A stretch of 64,000 nt of DNA, from positions 1 through 64,000 of the forward strand of contig NZ_QZWH01000006.1 in NCBI RefSeq assembly GCF_003601925.1, given 5' to 3'. This document shows, piece after piece, positions 1-9,065 of the stretch (position 1 is the stretch's first letter; each line of letters opens with the position of its first letter). The translations under genes and the position numbers were made by a program. The stretch comes from Buttiauxella izardii. Its GTDB lineage: Bacteria; Pseudomonadota; Gammaproteobacteria; Enterobacterales; Enterobacteriaceae. The notes beneath the pieces were generated by a model. It saw nothing but the letters and a program-made list of their open reading frames with translations, had not been told where the DNA came from and did not search any database.

Positions 1-324
1 GCTGGCGGCCGGCACATCAAATGACGCCTGATGATTAATCAGCCAGGCGCGGATTTTTTTCGGCCCCCAGTCGGGGTGCTGTACGCGCATATCGATGAGC
101 TGCTGAACAATCCCGGCAGGCAGGCGTTCATCATGCGTGAGGCGGGCGCGGGGCTGGTCAAAAAGAGAGGCCGGGTCGTCGGGGTTAAAGCGCTGCAGCC
201 ATTTATAACCGGTTTTGCGGCTGATACCGAAGTGGCGGCACAGTTCGGAAACAGGAGCCGTGCCTGCGTGGCAGGCACGGATGAAATCAAGACGTTGCAT
301 GGGTCGGGTCTCAGTCCAGGGCAT
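1..324 (-). CDS. IS481-family transposase, N-terminal part
   Basis: The first 108 codons of a transposase are visible; the C-terminal DDE integrase core lies outside the window. The start is the ATG at 322-324, preceded by a good AGGAGA ribosome site. The N-terminus contains a helix-turn-helix (ELCRHFGISRKTGYKWLQRF, residues 27-46), which in IS481/IS3-type transposases binds the element ends. The region LFDQPRARL followed by WGPKKIRAWL is typical of the family. Function is assigned from family resemblance only, and whether the element is intact cannot be judged here. Confidence 0.8.
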   Translation of the reverse strand, partial: MPWTETRPMQRLDFIRACHAGTAPVSELCRHFGISRKTGYKWLQRFNPDDPASLFDQPRARLTHDERLPAGIVQQLIDMRVQHPDWGPKKIRAWLINHQASFDVPAAS

Positions 325-355
325 AGTGAGTCTCCTCTGCTATGCCGTTTATAAC

Positions 356-399
356 TGTTACCCATGTGTCCGGTCTAAAGTGTTACCCATGTGTCCGGT
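356..399. repeat. Tandem 19-bp repeat at IS end
   Basis: TGTTACCCATGTGTCCGGT occurs twice in direct orientation, at 356-374 and 381-399, separated by CTAAAG. Repeated end sequences of this kind can be transposase-binding sites. They lie just upstream of the transposase start codon. Confidence 0.7.
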
Positions 400-406
400 T
401 TGTACC

Positions 407-422
407 GCAGCGTCATCCGACA
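407..422. repeat. Half REP element at the IS junction
   Basis: GCAGCGTCATCCGACA is the distal half of the REP type found whole at 9096-9125, 30719-30748 and 48431-48460. The proximal half, expected to end in GGATAAGC, is missing and IS sequence takes its place. This suggests that the IS inserted inside a REP downstream of solA. Confidence 0.6.
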
Positions 423-426
423 TCAC

Positions 427-1551
427 TCAAGACTCGTTAAATCGTGAAAGCGAAAAAGGCGTCAGGTCGAAACTCGACTCTTTGCCGAGCGCAAACTGGC
501 AGGCAATTTCCCCCAACACCGAAGCAAATTTAAAACCGTGTCCGCTTAAGCCGGTGATGACCATCGTGTTGTCATGGCCGAGCAGGGTATCAATAATAAA
601 ATCTTCATCTGGCGACATATCGTAAGTGCACGCCGCTCCATGCATACAAACTCCCACGCCGGGCATAATCTGGCGTAAGAAGCTGAACACTTCGCTGCCG
701 TCGGTGGCGATTGCGCCAAACGGTTTACGTTGTTCTGGCTCGCTGATGACTTGCCCACCATCATGTTTGCCGAGTTTTAACTCGTTATCTTCGCCTGCCG
801 GGAAGCCGTAATATTGGCTGCCGTCAGGCAACTCAGCGGTGAAAGCCGGGAAATGATTTTTTTCGCTATAACGCCCATCAGCCTGGTGCCAGCTAAAGAT
901 TTTACGCACTGGCGTAACAGGCAGCTCAGGCAGTAGTTTTGTGACCCAGGTTCCGGCACTGACCAGCAGTTTATCCGCAGTAAATGTGCCTTCAGGAGTT
1001 TCCACTTCCACGCCATCAGCGGTATGGCGAATATCTGTAACCGGGCAATTAAACAGTTGCCCGCAACCGCCCTGGTTTGCCAGGCGAATATAGGTTTCCA
1101 CCGCCAGTTCACTGCGTAACACGCCTGAATCTGGCTCAAACAAGCCAAGGTAGTTTTCAGGAACGGTGATTTGCGGCCAACGCGTCATCACTTCTTCAGC
1201 CGTGAGTGTTTCGAGCGGCAGCGACCAGTTTTGCGCACTGCTTTGCACCGTAGAGATAAACGCTGAATCTGCCGGGCCGAGATTAATCACGCCTGTGCGG
1301 TGGAACACTTTCTCGCCACTGATTTCCTGCAACGCATCCCAAAGTTTTTGCGCACGTAACACCAGCGGGACATATTTTTCCCCTTCGCCATAAGCGTGGC
1401 GCATCAGGCGTGTATCGCCATGATGGCTACCTTGCTGGTGGGGAGGATGGTTGCTGTCAATCATGAGCACGTTCAAACCGGAGTGGGTGGCATAGCACCC
1501 GGCGGCGGCACCCACAGAGCCACTACCGACAATGATAAGGTCATAATGCAT
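427..1551 (-). CDS. solA: N-methyl-L-tryptophan oxidase
   Basis: This flavoenzyme of the monomeric sarcosine oxidase family oxidatively demethylates N-methyl-L-tryptophan and sarcosine, producing formaldehyde and hydrogen peroxide. The 374-residue product starts with the FAD-binding dinucleotide fold ([16 protein letters not shown], residues 3-18). Near the C-terminus, [14 protein letters not shown] holds the cysteine that carries covalent FAD in the E. coli enzyme. I chose the ATG at 1549-1551 because an AGGGG ribosome site precedes it and it matches the E. coli N-terminus; the frame stays open 25 codons further upstream. Its neighbours are bssS upstream, as in E. coli, and an IS downstream. 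Confidence 0.95.
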   Translation of the reverse strand: MHYDLIIVGSGSVGAAAGCYATHSGLNVLMIDSNHPPHQQGSHHGDTRLMRHAYGEGEKYVPLVLRAQKLWDALQEISGEKVFHRTGVINLGPADSAFISTVQSSAQNWSLPLETLTAEEVMTRWPQITVPENYLGLFEPDSGVLRSELAVETYIRLANQGGCGQLFNCPVTDIRHTADGVEVETPEGTFTADKLLVSAGTWVTKLLPELPVTPVRKIFSWHQADGRYSEKNHFPAFTAELPDGSQYYGFPAGEDNELKLGKHDGGQVISEPEQRKPFGAIATDGSEVFSFLRQIMPGVGVCMHGAACTYDMSPDEDFIIDTLLGHDNTMVITGLSGHGFKFASVLGEIACQFALGKESSFDLTPFSLSRFNES

Positions 1552-1644
1552 GGTGCTTTTCTTTCCCCTCTGGCTGGCAAAAATTAAATTATATAGCAGA
1601 GTAATTAAATCCCCGCTGGCTGACAATTAAGCGAGGCCTGAATA

Positions 1645-1671
1645 ATAAAAAAGGCACCTCTACGGTGCCTT
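1645..1671 (-). terminator. Terminator downstream of bssS
   Basis: An 8-bp perfect stem (AAGGCACC at 1651-1658 with GGTGCCTT at 1664-1671, loop of 5) is followed on the minus strand by a run of six T. It lies between the bssS stop and the solA start and so terminates bssS transcription. Confidence 0.8.
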
Positions 1672-1695
1672 GCGTTATTTGGGCAGCATCGGCAA

Positions 1696-1950
1696 TCAAT
1701 GCTTACGATAATCGTTTACCTGGTAATCACTAGATTCAATCTTAGCAATGCCGGCTTCTAAAATGGATATAAATTGCCGGGCAACATCCGTGGTCAGCCA
1801 TAAAGTTTGACCGATTTCAGTTTCGTCGTTCTTTTGCGTACTTGAGGTCAGGTAGTGCAGGCGAAGCATCAGCGCATCGTAGCTATCTACGGTGCTGATG
1901 TCCCATCCGACTAAGGGATGGGTCTGGATAACATCACTATTTTTTTCCAT
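1696..1950 (-). CDS. bssS: Biofilm regulator BssS
   Basis: This small protein of 84 residues closely matches E. coli BssS (YceP). That protein affects biofilm formation and indole/AI-2-linked signalling by an unresolved mechanism. The sequence keeps the invariant stretches IQTHPLVGWDISTVDSYDA and LWLTTDVARQFISILEAGIA. There is no signal peptide or membrane segment. Two adjacent ATGs are possible (1953 and 1950). The second is preferred because the AGGGG ribosome site would be too close to the first. Confidence 0.93.
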   Translation of the reverse strand: MEKNSDVIQTHPLVGWDISTVDSYDALMLRLHYLTSSTQKNDETEIGQTLWLTTDVARQFISILEAGIAKIESSDYQVNDYRKH

Positions 1951-2304
1951 CATAACCCCTTTTATACGTGTATTTAAGACAACGGTTCGCGAGGTTTAAT
2001 GCTTGTTTAATGTGAAGCCAGTTAAGTATATCAATGATTAAGCGATTTCGACGGAGAAATAAATACCCTGCAACACATTTTTCACATAAAGCCGCTTAAT
2101 TGGGTGATTTTTAAACAGGTCGGGTTAATTAATATCAGTGAAATCTGAGTTATAAGATTAAAAGTGGAAAGATTAAAAGAGTGAAATTTAAACAATAAAA
2201 AAGCCGGATGGCGACACCCGGCATAAAAAACAACGAGGGAATTATTTTGGAGATATGAAAGGGATGGCGGCTGAATGAACCATCAGCCCTTTCATAATGA
2301 GTTT
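1951..2304. promoter_or_regulatory. Intergenic region bssS-dinI
   Basis: This 354-bp, AT-rich gap has no credible gene. It holds the dinI terminator (about 2196-2222) at its right and must hold the bssS promoter. I could not pick out a convincing -35/-10 pair for bssS. Confidence 0.5.
2196..2222 (-). terminator. Terminator downstream of dinI
   Basis: GCCGG (2203-2207) pairs with CCGGC (2218-2222). The minus strand continues into a run of six T, immediately beyond the dinI stop codon. Its base composition resembles a REP half, so it may derive from one. Confidence 0.65.
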
Positions 2305-2550
2305 TTAATCCGCGGCAAACCAGTCGTCAGCGCTTTCCCAGGTCTCTTGCAAAATTTCGCTGATACGATCGCGAGTTTCTTTGCTGGCCCCTAATACCGA
2401 AAGGTTGTTAGCGGCGGCATAACGTACCTGAACGTGGCTTTCGTCTTCAGGATAATATTGAGTAATACGGCGTGAGAGTTCAGTGGCAAGCGCATCAACA
2501 GCGCCTGGCGGCAGAGATGTAGTTTTGGCAATAGTGACTTCAATACGCAT
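2305..2550 (-). CDS. dinI: DNA damage-inducible protein I
   Basis: DinI binds RecA filaments and tunes the SOS response, stabilising filaments and inhibiting UmuD cleavage. The 81-residue protein is full length. The family core VRYAAANNLSVLGASKE and the acidic C-terminal helix ISEILQETWESADDWFA are intact; that helix mimics DNA when it contacts RecA. The start has a strong AGGGGG ribosome site five bases upstream. A LexA box lies about 150 bp upstream, with an ERIC repeat between box and gene, giving an unusually long leader. Confidence 0.96.
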   Translation of the reverse strand: MRIEVTIAKTTSLPPGAVDALATELSRRITQYYPEDESHVQVRYAAANNLSVLGASKETRDRISEILQETWESADDWFAAD

Positions 2551-2570
2551 AACAGCCCCCTGTAGAACCC

Positions 2571-2685
2571 GTCATACTTCAAGTTGCACCTTTGTTGGCT
2601 GCGTTCACTCACACGAATCACTTACTTATGTAAGCTCATCGTGATTCGTTCTCTTGCCGCCGTGATGCAACTCGAATTATTTAGG
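2571..2685. repeat. ERIC (IRU) element
   Basis: This imperfect palindrome of about 115 bp starts near TACTTCAAGTTGCA and ends near TGCAACTCGAATTATTTA. The centre CACTTACTTATGTAAGCTCA is the ERIC core. It lies between the LexA-controlled dinI promoter and the dinI start codon and so would be transcribed as a large hairpin in the dinI leader. Boundaries are approximate. Confidence 0.85.
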
Positions 2686-2697
2686 GTTAATAATATA

Positions 2698-2713
2698 CTG
2701 GATATTTATACAG
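2698..2713 (-). promoter_or_regulatory. LexA box of dinI
   Basis: CTGTATAAATATCCAG on the minus strand fits the SOS box CTGT-N8-ACAG with one mismatch and closely resembles the E. coli dinI operator as I recall it. The sequence TATATTATT just downstream is a plausible -10 region, so LexA would cover the promoter. Confidence 0.85.
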
Positions 2714-2749
2714 TCATGTTCTTAAGTATGCAACAGGGGGCGTGAAAAA

Positions 2750-3796
2750 TTATGCTTTTACAGACCAGTTAACTTGCTCACCGGCAAGGAATGGCACGAT
2801 GCTGTCGTCGCTGGTTTCGATGATTTCTGGCATTTGTACCGCAGTACGCACCAGTTCGATGGTTTTTTCGTTAACCGGCAAGCCGTAGAAACGTGGGCCG
2901 TTGAGCGAGGTAAAGGCTTCAAAGTGCTGCATCGCATTCAATTCTTCGAACACGGTCGCATAAGCGCCCAGTGCGGAAGGGGCGTTAAAGCAGCCTGCGC
3001 AGCCACAACTGGCTTCTTTACGATGGCGTGCATGTGGCGCGGAGTCGGTGCCGAGGAACACGCGGTCGCATCCGCTGGCAACCAGCTCACGTAACGCTTC
3101 CTGATGAACACTGCGCTTTAAAATCGGCAGGCAGTACAGGTGAGGGCGCACACCGCCAACCAGCATATGATTGCGGTTAAACATCAGGTGTTGTGGAGTG
3201 ATGGTTGCACCTAACAGCGAGTTTCCTTCCTTCACATATTGCGCGGCATCTTTCGTCGTGATGTGTTCAAACACCACTTTCAGTTCCGGCAATTGCTGGC
3301 GCAAAGGTTCCATAACGGTTTCGATAAAACGCGCTTCGCGGTCGAAAATGTCGATGTCCGCATGAGTCACTTCGCCGTGAATAAGCAGCGGCATACCGAT
3401 TTTTTGCATACGCTCAAGCACCGGTAAAATCGCGGCGGTGCTGGTCACGCCATGGCTTGAGTTGGTGGTCGCATTGGCTGGATAGAGTTTTGCTGCGGTG
3501 AACACACCTTCATTGAATCCGCGCTCAACTTCGTTTGGATCAAGTGAGTCGGTCAGGTAGCAGGTCATCAACGGCTCGAAATGATGCCCTTGTGGCACGG
3601 CATCCAGAATGCGCTGGCGATAAGCTACGGCGGCTTCAACCGTGGTGACTGGCGGTGCCAGGTTTGGCATCACAATCGCGCGACCATAAATTTCGCTGGT
3701 ATAAGGCACAACCGTTTTTAACATGTCACCATCACGAAGATGAACATGCCAGTCGTCTGGGCGGCGAATTTTTAATACCTGAGGTAATACGGTCAT
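2750..3796 (-). CDS. pyrC: Dihydroorotase
   Basis: PyrC cyclises N-carbamoyl-L-aspartate to dihydroorotate, the third step of pyrimidine synthesis, in the cytoplasm. The 348-residue protein is collinear with the E. coli enzyme. Zinc ligands His17 and His19 lie in [10 protein letters not shown], the carboxylated lysine (about residue 103) in [16 protein letters not shown], and the catalytic aspartate in [15 protein letters not shown]. The CGCAGC loop of class II enzymes is also present. A PurR box lies about 60 bp upstream of the start. In E. coli the gene is further controlled by CTP-dependent start-site switching that masks the ribosome site; the CCGGAG ribosome site here is compatible with that. 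Confidence 0.98.
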   Translation of the reverse strand: MTVLPQVLKIRRPDDWHVHLRDGDMLKTVVPYTSEIYGRAIVMPNLAPPVTTVEAAVAYRQRILDAVPQGHHFEPLMTCYLTDSLDPNEVERGFNEGVFTAAKLYPANATTNSSHGVTSTAAILPVLERMQKIGMPLLIHGEVTHADIDIFDREARFIETVMEPLRQQLPELKVVFEHITTKDAAQYVKEGNSLLGATITPQHLMFNRNHMLVGGVRPHLYCLPILKRSVHQEALRELVASGCDRVFLGTDSAPHARHRKEASCGCAGCFNAPSALGAYATVFEELNAMQHFEAFTSLNGPRFYGLPVNEKTIELVRTAVQMPEIIETSDDSIVPFLAGEQVNWSVKA

Positions 3797-3854
3797 GAAA
3801 GTGCTCCGGCGTAGGAAGGAAATAACGATGATTTATGCCGGGCACTAAGGATAA

Positions 3855-3870
3855 GCGCAAACGTTTCGCT
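3855..3870. promoter_or_regulatory. PurR operator upstream of pyrC
   Basis: GCGCAAACGTTTCGCT closely matches the PurR consensus ACGCAAACGTTTNCNT. It lies 59 bp upstream of the pyrC start, as expected for the known purine repression of pyrC. Confidence 0.8.
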
Positions 3871-3892
3871 TTGCACCATTTTCGTTGAGAAT

Positions 3893-3926
3893 TTCATTCG
3901 GGGAGCGGGTGTTCTCCCCGAATGAA
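3893..3926 (-). terminator. Strong hairpin downstream of yceB
   Basis: A perfect 13-bp stem (TTCATTCGGGGAG at 3893-3905 with its complement at 3914-3926, loop of 8) starts just past the yceB stop. The minus strand then reads ATTCTC, so the T-tract is poor. It may stop transcription or protect the 3' end. Confidence 0.55.
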
Positions 3927-3932
3927 GCCAGA

Positions 3933-4493
3933 TTACTCGGTGAGAGGAATCACGATTTCGCCAGGTTTAACTTCAATTCCTTTGGCATATCGCTTCGCCA
4001 GTTTTTCACCCGCGCTGTTGTCTTCGCTCAACACATAAGCAGGCTGCTGGTTAAAGTAATTACGCAGTGACTGGTTCAGATAAGGAATGATGGTCTGCAC
4101 AATAGTCTTCATTTTTTCTGGCTCAACGGTGGCGTCCACCACTTCCATTTCCTGCAAATAAATCGCACCTTGCTCTTTATTGAAGGTCGGCAGAGCTTTC
4201 AGTTTCAGCTTAATGTTGGCTTTCTGATTACCGAAAAGCGAGGTCATATCCAGACTCGCATCGCCCGTTAGCGTGATTTTGTTCGGCTCTTCGCGGCCAA
4301 TCGCACTGGCTAAATTTGTCAAAACAATATGAGCATCGGCAACGCCTGGCAGGCCAATGTCTTTAGAGAAATTATTGCGTTTATGCAGCGCCTGGTTGAT
4401 TTCCTGCTCGCTGACGGTGTATTGCGTTAGCTGGTTACAACCCACCACTAATCCGCTCAGCATCAATGCTGCGGCTAACAATATCTTTTTCAT
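3933..4493 (-). CDS. yceB: YceB family lipoprotein
   Basis: This DUF1439 lipoprotein of 186 residues belongs to a tubular lipid-binding-like fold family; its role is not established. The N-terminus MKKILLAAALMLSGLVVGC is a lipoprotein signal with the acylated cysteine at position 19, so it is anchored in the cell envelope. I chose the ATG at 4491-4493 because it places the signal peptide at the N-terminus; the open frame extends 16 codons upstream without a signal-like sequence. The core NNFSKDIGLPGVADAHIVLT and the C-terminal IEVKPGEIVIP are conserved with E. coli. Confidence 0.92.
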   Translation of the reverse strand: MKKILLAAALMLSGLVVGCNQLTQYTVSEQEINQALHKRNNFSKDIGLPGVADAHIVLTNLASAIGREEPNKITLTGDASLDMTSLFGNQKANIKLKLKALPTFNKEQGAIYLQEMEVVDATVEPEKMKTIVQTIIPYLNQSLRNYFNQQPAYVLSEDNSAGEKLAKRYAKGIEVKPGEIVIPLTE

Positions 4494-4662
4494 GGAATTC
4501 CTTAACATGCGGCTTTGGTCACAGATCCTGACATAAAGCATGATGCTTCACCAGTGCAGGCTGTGCTACAGGAAAAGGCTTAAAGTTGTTCTTTGAACAG
4601 AATGATTTTTGATTCGGGAATAGCGACGGGCAACTCACCCGCCGCAGAACGATGAGCCGTTT

Positions 4663-5310
4663 TTAAATCGCGTGGGATGAAAGCAGATTAATTTGCGTCT
4701 GTTTAGCCATGTTATCGCGATAGGCCGCGACCCGGCTTGGCCAGTCAATTCCGGCCACCAGCGTCAAGTTACGCAGCAGCGGGAACAGATGAATATCATC
4801 TTCCGACAGCTCGCCGTTAACCGCATTAGGTTGCACAATCAGCTTATCGAGCTTGCGCAAGTCATCGCTGATTTTCTTAATAAGGCCCGGTGAATGCGCG
4901 AGATGATCGGCAAACGAACCAATCATCGCCTCTTTCTTATTAGTGAAATAAGCACGCGCCTCAGGCGTGGCAAACTCATCGAATGGCGCTTTGGCAATAC
5001 GTGGGATCGTCAATTGCTGGACATAACTCTGCACGTGGCGCAGCCAGTCAGCAATAGCGGCGTTGGTGCTGCCAGTGATTAACGGTTCGCCATCGAGTTT
5101 ATCGACGTAATGCACGATATCCATGCTTTCTGGTAGATAACGGCTATCGTCTTTTTGCAAGATTGGCGCCATTTTCTTGCCAATCATTTTCGTTGGGGTC
5201 GCTTCGTCGTCGTTGAGCAGGACAATAAGCTCGATAGGAATGTTCTTTAAGCCAAAAATCATGCGTGCTTTCAGGCAGAACGGGCAGTGATCGTAGATAT
5301 AAAGCTTCAC
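4663..5310 (-). CDS. grxB: Glutaredoxin 2
   Basis: GrxB is a glutathione-dependent thiol-disulfide oxidoreductase with a two-domain, GST-like fold. The N-terminal thioredoxin domain carries the active site CPFC (residues 9-12); E. coli has CPYC. The all-helical C-terminal domain includes NAVNGELSEDDIHLFPLLRN. It starts at GTG (5308-5310), preceded by the strong ribosome site GGAGGAG. That yields 215 residues, the length of E. coli GrxB, whereas an ATG start further upstream would add 13 unrelated residues. Confidence 0.95.
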   Translation of the reverse strand: MKLYIYDHCPFCLKARMIFGLKNIPIELIVLLNDDEATPTKMIGKKMAPILQKDDSRYLPESMDIVHYVDKLDGEPLITGSTNAAIADWLRHVQSYVQQLTIPRIAKAPFDEFATPEARAYFTNKKEAMIGSFADHLAHSPGLIKKISDDLRKLDKLIVQPNAVNGELSEDDIHLFPLLRNLTLVAGIDWPSRVAAYRDNMAKQTQINLLSSHAI

Positions 5311-5385
5311 GTTACTCCTCCATATCAATCTTCGGGAAAAATCCGTCAATTTTTGAGTATGGAGGAGAATACCAGGGGCTGCAAA

Positions 5386-6594
5386 CTAGTTACCCGGTTC
5401 AAGCATCGAGGGTTCAACGGGTTTAGCACTGAATTGCCACCACAGCGCGATAAGCGTGATCATGCCGACAATGCTTAACATTACCCATGGAAGTTCCGGC
5501 TGGTTAATGCTTTTCCCGGCGTCAAAAAGCCAACCGCCACCGGCGTAACCGAACGCGCCGCCAATCGCTAAACCTAAACGGCTGAATCCCATATAACTGC
5601 CGCGCGCACGGGAATCGGCAAGCGATGCGCCCAGTGTTTCACGGGCGGGTTCAGCAATAATTGAGCCGATATAAAACACGCAAATCAGAGTAAACAGTTG
5701 CTGGAGATTGTTGGTTAAGCCAATCGGGAACATCGCCAGCGTCATCAGGAACAAACCGGCCATCAGGCGCTGCTCAAGGCGAAAACGTTTTTCGCTCCAG
5801 CGGGCAATGGGGTACAGCAATGTTAACGACAGCGCCGCTTCAATGGCGTACATCCACTTCACGGCGGCAGGCGTACCGGCAATTTCGTTGACCATAATTG
5901 GTAGCATCAACATCACCTGCACCGCCAGCATGTAATAACCGGCAAGCGTGAGCACGTAGGTGACGAAGCGTTTATCGCGCAGCACGTGGCCCATACCTTC
6001 AAGCATCGGGGTGCGAATAGTAGAAAGTTTATAAGCCGGTAGCAGCCAGGCGTTGACCCCGGCGCAAATCACAAACATCACCGCCCCGGCACCACAAACC
6101 AGACGGAAATCATATTGCAGCAACCAACTGCCGAGCAGTGCGCCGATGACCGCGCCAGCACTGTCTTGCATCATTAATATCGAGAAGAAACGGCCACGTT
6201 GATGAGGGCGCACCAGTTTTACCACCAGCGCCGCACGTGGCGGGTCGAATAACGTGCCGCCGATGGCGGAAATAAAACACGACAGCCACAGAACCCAAGG
6301 CTCATGCGCGATGCCCATCAGCGCAAAACCGACGGCGCGCAGTAACATGCCGGTGACGATCATCGGCTTCGCGCCTAGCTTGTCAGCGATAGCGCCACCA
6401 AAAATCCCCAGCCCTTGCTGCGTAAGTTGGCGCAGGCCGAGCGCAATACCGACCATCAACGCCGCCCAACCCATCTGGTCGACAAAGCGAATGGAAATAA
6501 GAGGGAAAACCACGAAGAAGCCTAATACCACTAACATGTTATCGAGCAATAAGAAGTATTTACCCAGGCTCCTGGCCTGCGCGACCCGTGACAT
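5386..6594 (-). CDS. mdtH: MFS multidrug transporter MdtH
   Basis: This is a 12-helix major facilitator superfamily drug:proton antiporter of 402 residues in the inner membrane. E. coli MdtH confers quinolone resistance when overproduced. The MFS signature lies in the cytoplasmic loop after helix 2 ([17 protein letters not shown]), followed by [11 protein letters not shown] and the helix-5 region [16 protein letters not shown]. It is divergent from rimJ with about 240 bp between the starts and lies upstream of grxB on the same strand, as in E. coli. Confidence 0.96.
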   Translation of the reverse strand: MSRVAQARSLGKYFLLLDNMLVVLGFFVVFPLISIRFVDQMGWAALMVGIALGLRQLTQQGLGIFGGAIADKLGAKPMIVTGMLLRAVGFALMGIAHEPWVLWLSCFISAIGGTLFDPPRAALVVKLVRPHQRGRFFSILMMQDSAGAVIGALLGSWLLQYDFRLVCGAGAVMFVICAGVNAWLLPAYKLSTIRTPMLEGMGHVLRDKRFVTYVLTLAGYYMLAVQVMLMLPIMVNEIAGTPAAVKWMYAIEAALSLTLLYPIARWSEKRFRLEQRLMAGLFLMTLAMFPIGLTNNLQQLFTLICVFYIGSIIAEPARETLGASLADSRARGSYMGFSRLGLAIGGAFGYAGGGWLFDAGKSINQPELPWVMLSIVGMITLIALWWQFSAKPVEPSMLEPGN

Positions 6595-6836
6595 CTCCCC
6601 TCCAGGGAACTTTAAAAGTGTGACAAAGTTCTATTCTCTACTGCTCTCAGGGTTTTTCACAGGGTGCCACGCGACAATATTTTTTTATCAATCTGGCGCT
6701 TTGATTGAACTCATTAATCGAAAAAAGTATGACCTGATGAAAAATCTGCATGTTGTTGTTTTCCTTCCGCCGCCAGGCGCAGGTATAGTAATTACGAAGG
6801 CTCAGAAAAATATGGGATGTGAGGAGTAGGGTGAAC

Positions 6837-7421
6837 ATGTTTGGCTACCGCAGTAACCTGCCGAAAGTACGCTTAACCACCGACCGATTAGTCGTGCGTC
6901 TGGTGTATGAGCGAGATGCCTGGCGCCTGGCTGATTATTACGCCGAAAACCGCCAGTTCCTGAAACCGTGGGAGCCGATTCGTGACGACAGCCATTGCTA
7001 CCCATCTGGCTGGCAGGCGCGGCTGGGCATGATCGGTGAAATGCACAAAACGGGTAGCGCCTATTACTTCGCGCTGCTGGATCCAGAAGAAAAAGAAATT
7101 CGTGGCGTGGCTAATTTCTCCAACGTGGTGCGCGGCTCTTTTCACGCCTGTTATCTCGGCTACTCGCTGGGCGAGAAATGGCAAGGGCAGGGCATGATGT
7201 TTGAAGCGCTGACCACCGCGATTCGTTACATGCAGCGCAGCCAGCATATTCACCGCATCATGGCGAACTATATGCCGCACAACCAGCGCAGCGGCGATCT
7301 CCTTGCCCGCCTTGGTTTTGAAAAAGAAGGCTATGCCAAAGAGTATTTACTGATTGATGGCGTCTGGCGCGATCACGTGTTGACCGCGCTGACCACCAAA
7401 GAATGGACCCCTGGCCGTTAA
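6837..7421 (+). CDS. rimJ: Ribosomal protein S5 N-alanyl acetyltransferase
   Basis: RimJ is a GNAT-fold enzyme that acetylates the N-terminal alanine of ribosomal protein S5 and is linked to 30S assembly. Its 194 residues match the family length. The acetyl-CoA loop is in [20 protein letters not shown], and the conserved [23 protein letters not shown] contains the C-terminal motif. The ATG at 6837 matches E. coli. A GTG two codons upstream is closer to the GAGGAG ribosome site and cannot be excluded. The gene opens a short co-directional run with yceH and yceM. Confidence 0.95.
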   Translation: MFGYRSNLPKVRLTTDRLVVRLVYERDAWRLADYYAENRQFLKPWEPIRDDSHCYPSGWQARLGMIGEMHKTGSAYYFALLDPEEKEIRGVANFSNVVRGSFHACYLGYSLGEKWQGQGMMFEALTTAIRYMQRSQHIHRIMANYMPHNQRSGDLLARLGFEKEGYAKEYLLIDGVWRDHVLTALTTKEWTPGR

Positions 7422-7430
7422 GGATAAGAA

Positions 7431-8081
7431 ATGAAATATCAGTTAACTGCGGTTGAAGCGCGCGTGGTCGGTAGCCTGATGGAAAAGCAGGTGACCACGC
7501 CCGAACAATATCCGATGTCGGTCAATGGCGTCGTGACGGCATGTAACCAGAAAACCAACCGTGAACCGGTCATGGATCTGAAAGAGCACGACGTTCAGGA
7601 CACGCTGGATTCCCTGGTCAAACGCCACTTTTTGCGCACGCTTAGCGGCTTTGGCAACCGAGTCACCAAATACGAGCAGCGTTTCTGCAATTCGGAATTT
7701 GGCAACCTCAAACTCTCCGCTGCCGAAGTCGCCGTGGTAACAACGCTGCTGCTGCGCGGGGCGCAAACGCCGGGCGAATTACGCACCCGCGCCGCCAGAA
7801 TGTTTGAGTTCACCGACATGGCGCAGGTTGAAGCGACGCTTGAAACCCTGGCTAATCGCGAAGATGGCCCGTTTGTGGTGCGTTTACCGCGCGAGCCGGG
7901 CAAGCGTGAAAGCCGCTACATGCATCTTTTCAGTGGCGAGGTTGATGCTTCCGCATTGGCTGCGCCGCAAAATTCTGCGCCACCGGCAGAAGATTTAACC
8001 GCTCGCGTCGAACAGCTTGAAAACGAAGTTGCCGAGCTGAAGCAACGCCTGGATTCACTGCTCGCACATCTCGGGGATTAA
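7431..8081 (+). CDS. yceH: DUF480 winged-helix protein YceH
   Basis: This 216-residue protein of the UPF0502/DUF480 family has unknown function. The sequence suggests two tandem winged-helix domains (about residues 1-90 and 95-165), the first containing LEKQ-type helix [22 protein letters not shown]-terminal heptad-repeat coiled coil follows ([19 protein letters not shown]), so it may dimerise. Nine bases separate it from rimJ and 3 bases from yceM, so the three are probably cotranscribed. Confidence 0.9.
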   Translation: MKYQLTAVEARVVGSLMEKQVTTPEQYPMSVNGVVTACNQKTNREPVMDLKEHDVQDTLDSLVKRHFLRTLSGFGNRVTKYEQRFCNSEFGNLKLSAAEVAVVTTLLLRGAQTPGELRTRAARMFEFTDMAQVEATLETLANREDGPFVVRLPREPGKRESRYMHLFSGEVDASALAAPQNSAPPAEDLTARVEQLENEVAELKQRLDSLLAHLGD

Positions 8082-8084
8082 TTG

Positions 8085-9008
8085 ATGACTAAACTTCGCG
8101 TCGGCGTGGTCGGTTTGGGGGGCATTGCGCAAAAAGCGTGGTTGCCGGTATTAACTGAAGCGCGTGACTGGACATTTCAGGGGGCTTTTTCCCCCACTCA
8201 GGCGAAAGCGCAAAAGGTTTGCGATGCGTATCGCATTCCTTACGTTTCCTCGATTGCGGAACTGGCCGCGCAGTGTGACGCAGTATTCGTTCATAGCGCC
8301 ACCAGCAGCCATTACGCCGTGGTCAGCGAATTATTGCAGGCGGGTGTGAATGTTTGTGTTGATAAACCGCTGGCCGAAAATCTTTCTGATGCGGAACGTT
8401 TAGTCGAATTGGCGCACCGCCAAAAACGCACCTTGATGGTGGGTTTTAACCGCCGTTTCTCACCGCTGTATCAGGATTTGAAAGCGAAGCTCGTCAATGG
8501 CGCATCGTTGCGCATGGATAAACATCGTGCCGACAGCGTTGGGCCAAACGACCTGCGCTTCACTTTGCTGGATGATTATTTGCACGTCGTGGATACCGCG
8601 CTTTGGCTGGGCGGGGGCAAAGCACAGCTCGAGAGCGGAACCTTGCAAACCAACGACCAGGGGCAAATGTTGTTTGCTGAGCATCATTTTTCCGCGGGTA
8701 ATCTGCAAATCACCACCAGCATGCATCGCCGCGCGGGAAGCCAACGCGAGTGGGTGCAAGCGGTGACAGACGGCGGTTTATTTGATGTGACCGATATGCG
8801 CGAATGGCGTGAAGAGTGCGGCAATGGCGTGGTAAATCGTCCGATTCCTGGCTGGCAAACCACCCTGGAACAGCGTGGGTTTGCCGGTTGTGCGCGCCAT
8901 TTCCTTGATTGTGTGGCAAATCAGACGGTTCCTGAAACCTCCGGTGAGCAAGCCCTGATGGCGCAGCGCGTGGTTGAGAAACTGTGGCGCGATGCGATGA
9001 GCGAATAA
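8085..9008 (+). CDS. yceM: Putative Gfo/Idh/MocA-family oxidoreductase YceM
   Basis: This is a 307-residue NAD(P)-dependent oxidoreductase of the Gfo/Idh/MocA family, substrate unknown; the old name is MviM. The Rossmann motif VGVVGLGGIAQKAWLPVL is at the N-terminus. The family EKP-type motif appears as NVCVDKPLAENL, with the catalytic lysine, and the C-terminal domain contains LLDDYLHVVDTALWLGGG. I chose the ATG at 8085; a TTG one codon upstream is in frame but less likely. It is followed by a BIME and a hairpin before murJ, so cotranscription with murJ is uncertain. Confidence 0.9.
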   Translation: MTKLRVGVVGLGGIAQKAWLPVLTEARDWTFQGAFSPTQAKAQKVCDAYRIPYVSSIAELAAQCDAVFVHSATSSHYAVVSELLQAGVNVCVDKPLAENLSDAERLVELAHRQKRTLMVGFNRRFSPLYQDLKAKLVNGASLRMDKHRADSVGPNDLRFTLLDDYLHVVDTALWLGGGKAQLESGTLQTNDQGQMLFAEHHFSAGNLQITTSMHRRAGSQREWVQAVTDGGLFDVTDMREWREECGNGVVNRPIPGWQTTLEQRGFAGCARHFLDCVANQTVPETSGEQALMAQRVVEKLWRDAMSE

Positions 9009-9065
9009 CAAAGTAGTAATTCAGCACTGAATCAGTAGACTAAGCGCCGCACCAGGCATAGATAG

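Larger units (their letters stand above)
1..401 (-). mobile_element. IS481-family insertion sequence, truncated by window edge
   Basis: This is the left part of an insertion sequence with its transposase read leftwards off the window. The outer end carries two copies of the 19-mer TGTTACCCATGTGTCCGGT (356-374 and 381-399) separated by 6 bp, which I take as the terminal inverted-repeat region. The exact terminus (about 399-406) cannot be fixed without the other end. Immediately outside lies half of a REP element (407-422), so the element appears to have landed in a REP downstream of solA. Confidence 0.75.

Noticed and set aside
31-365. Short open frames on both strands at the left edge
   Set aside because: Both overlap the IS481 transposase frame, which has the good ribosome site and a helix-turn-helix; they are out-of-frame shadows.
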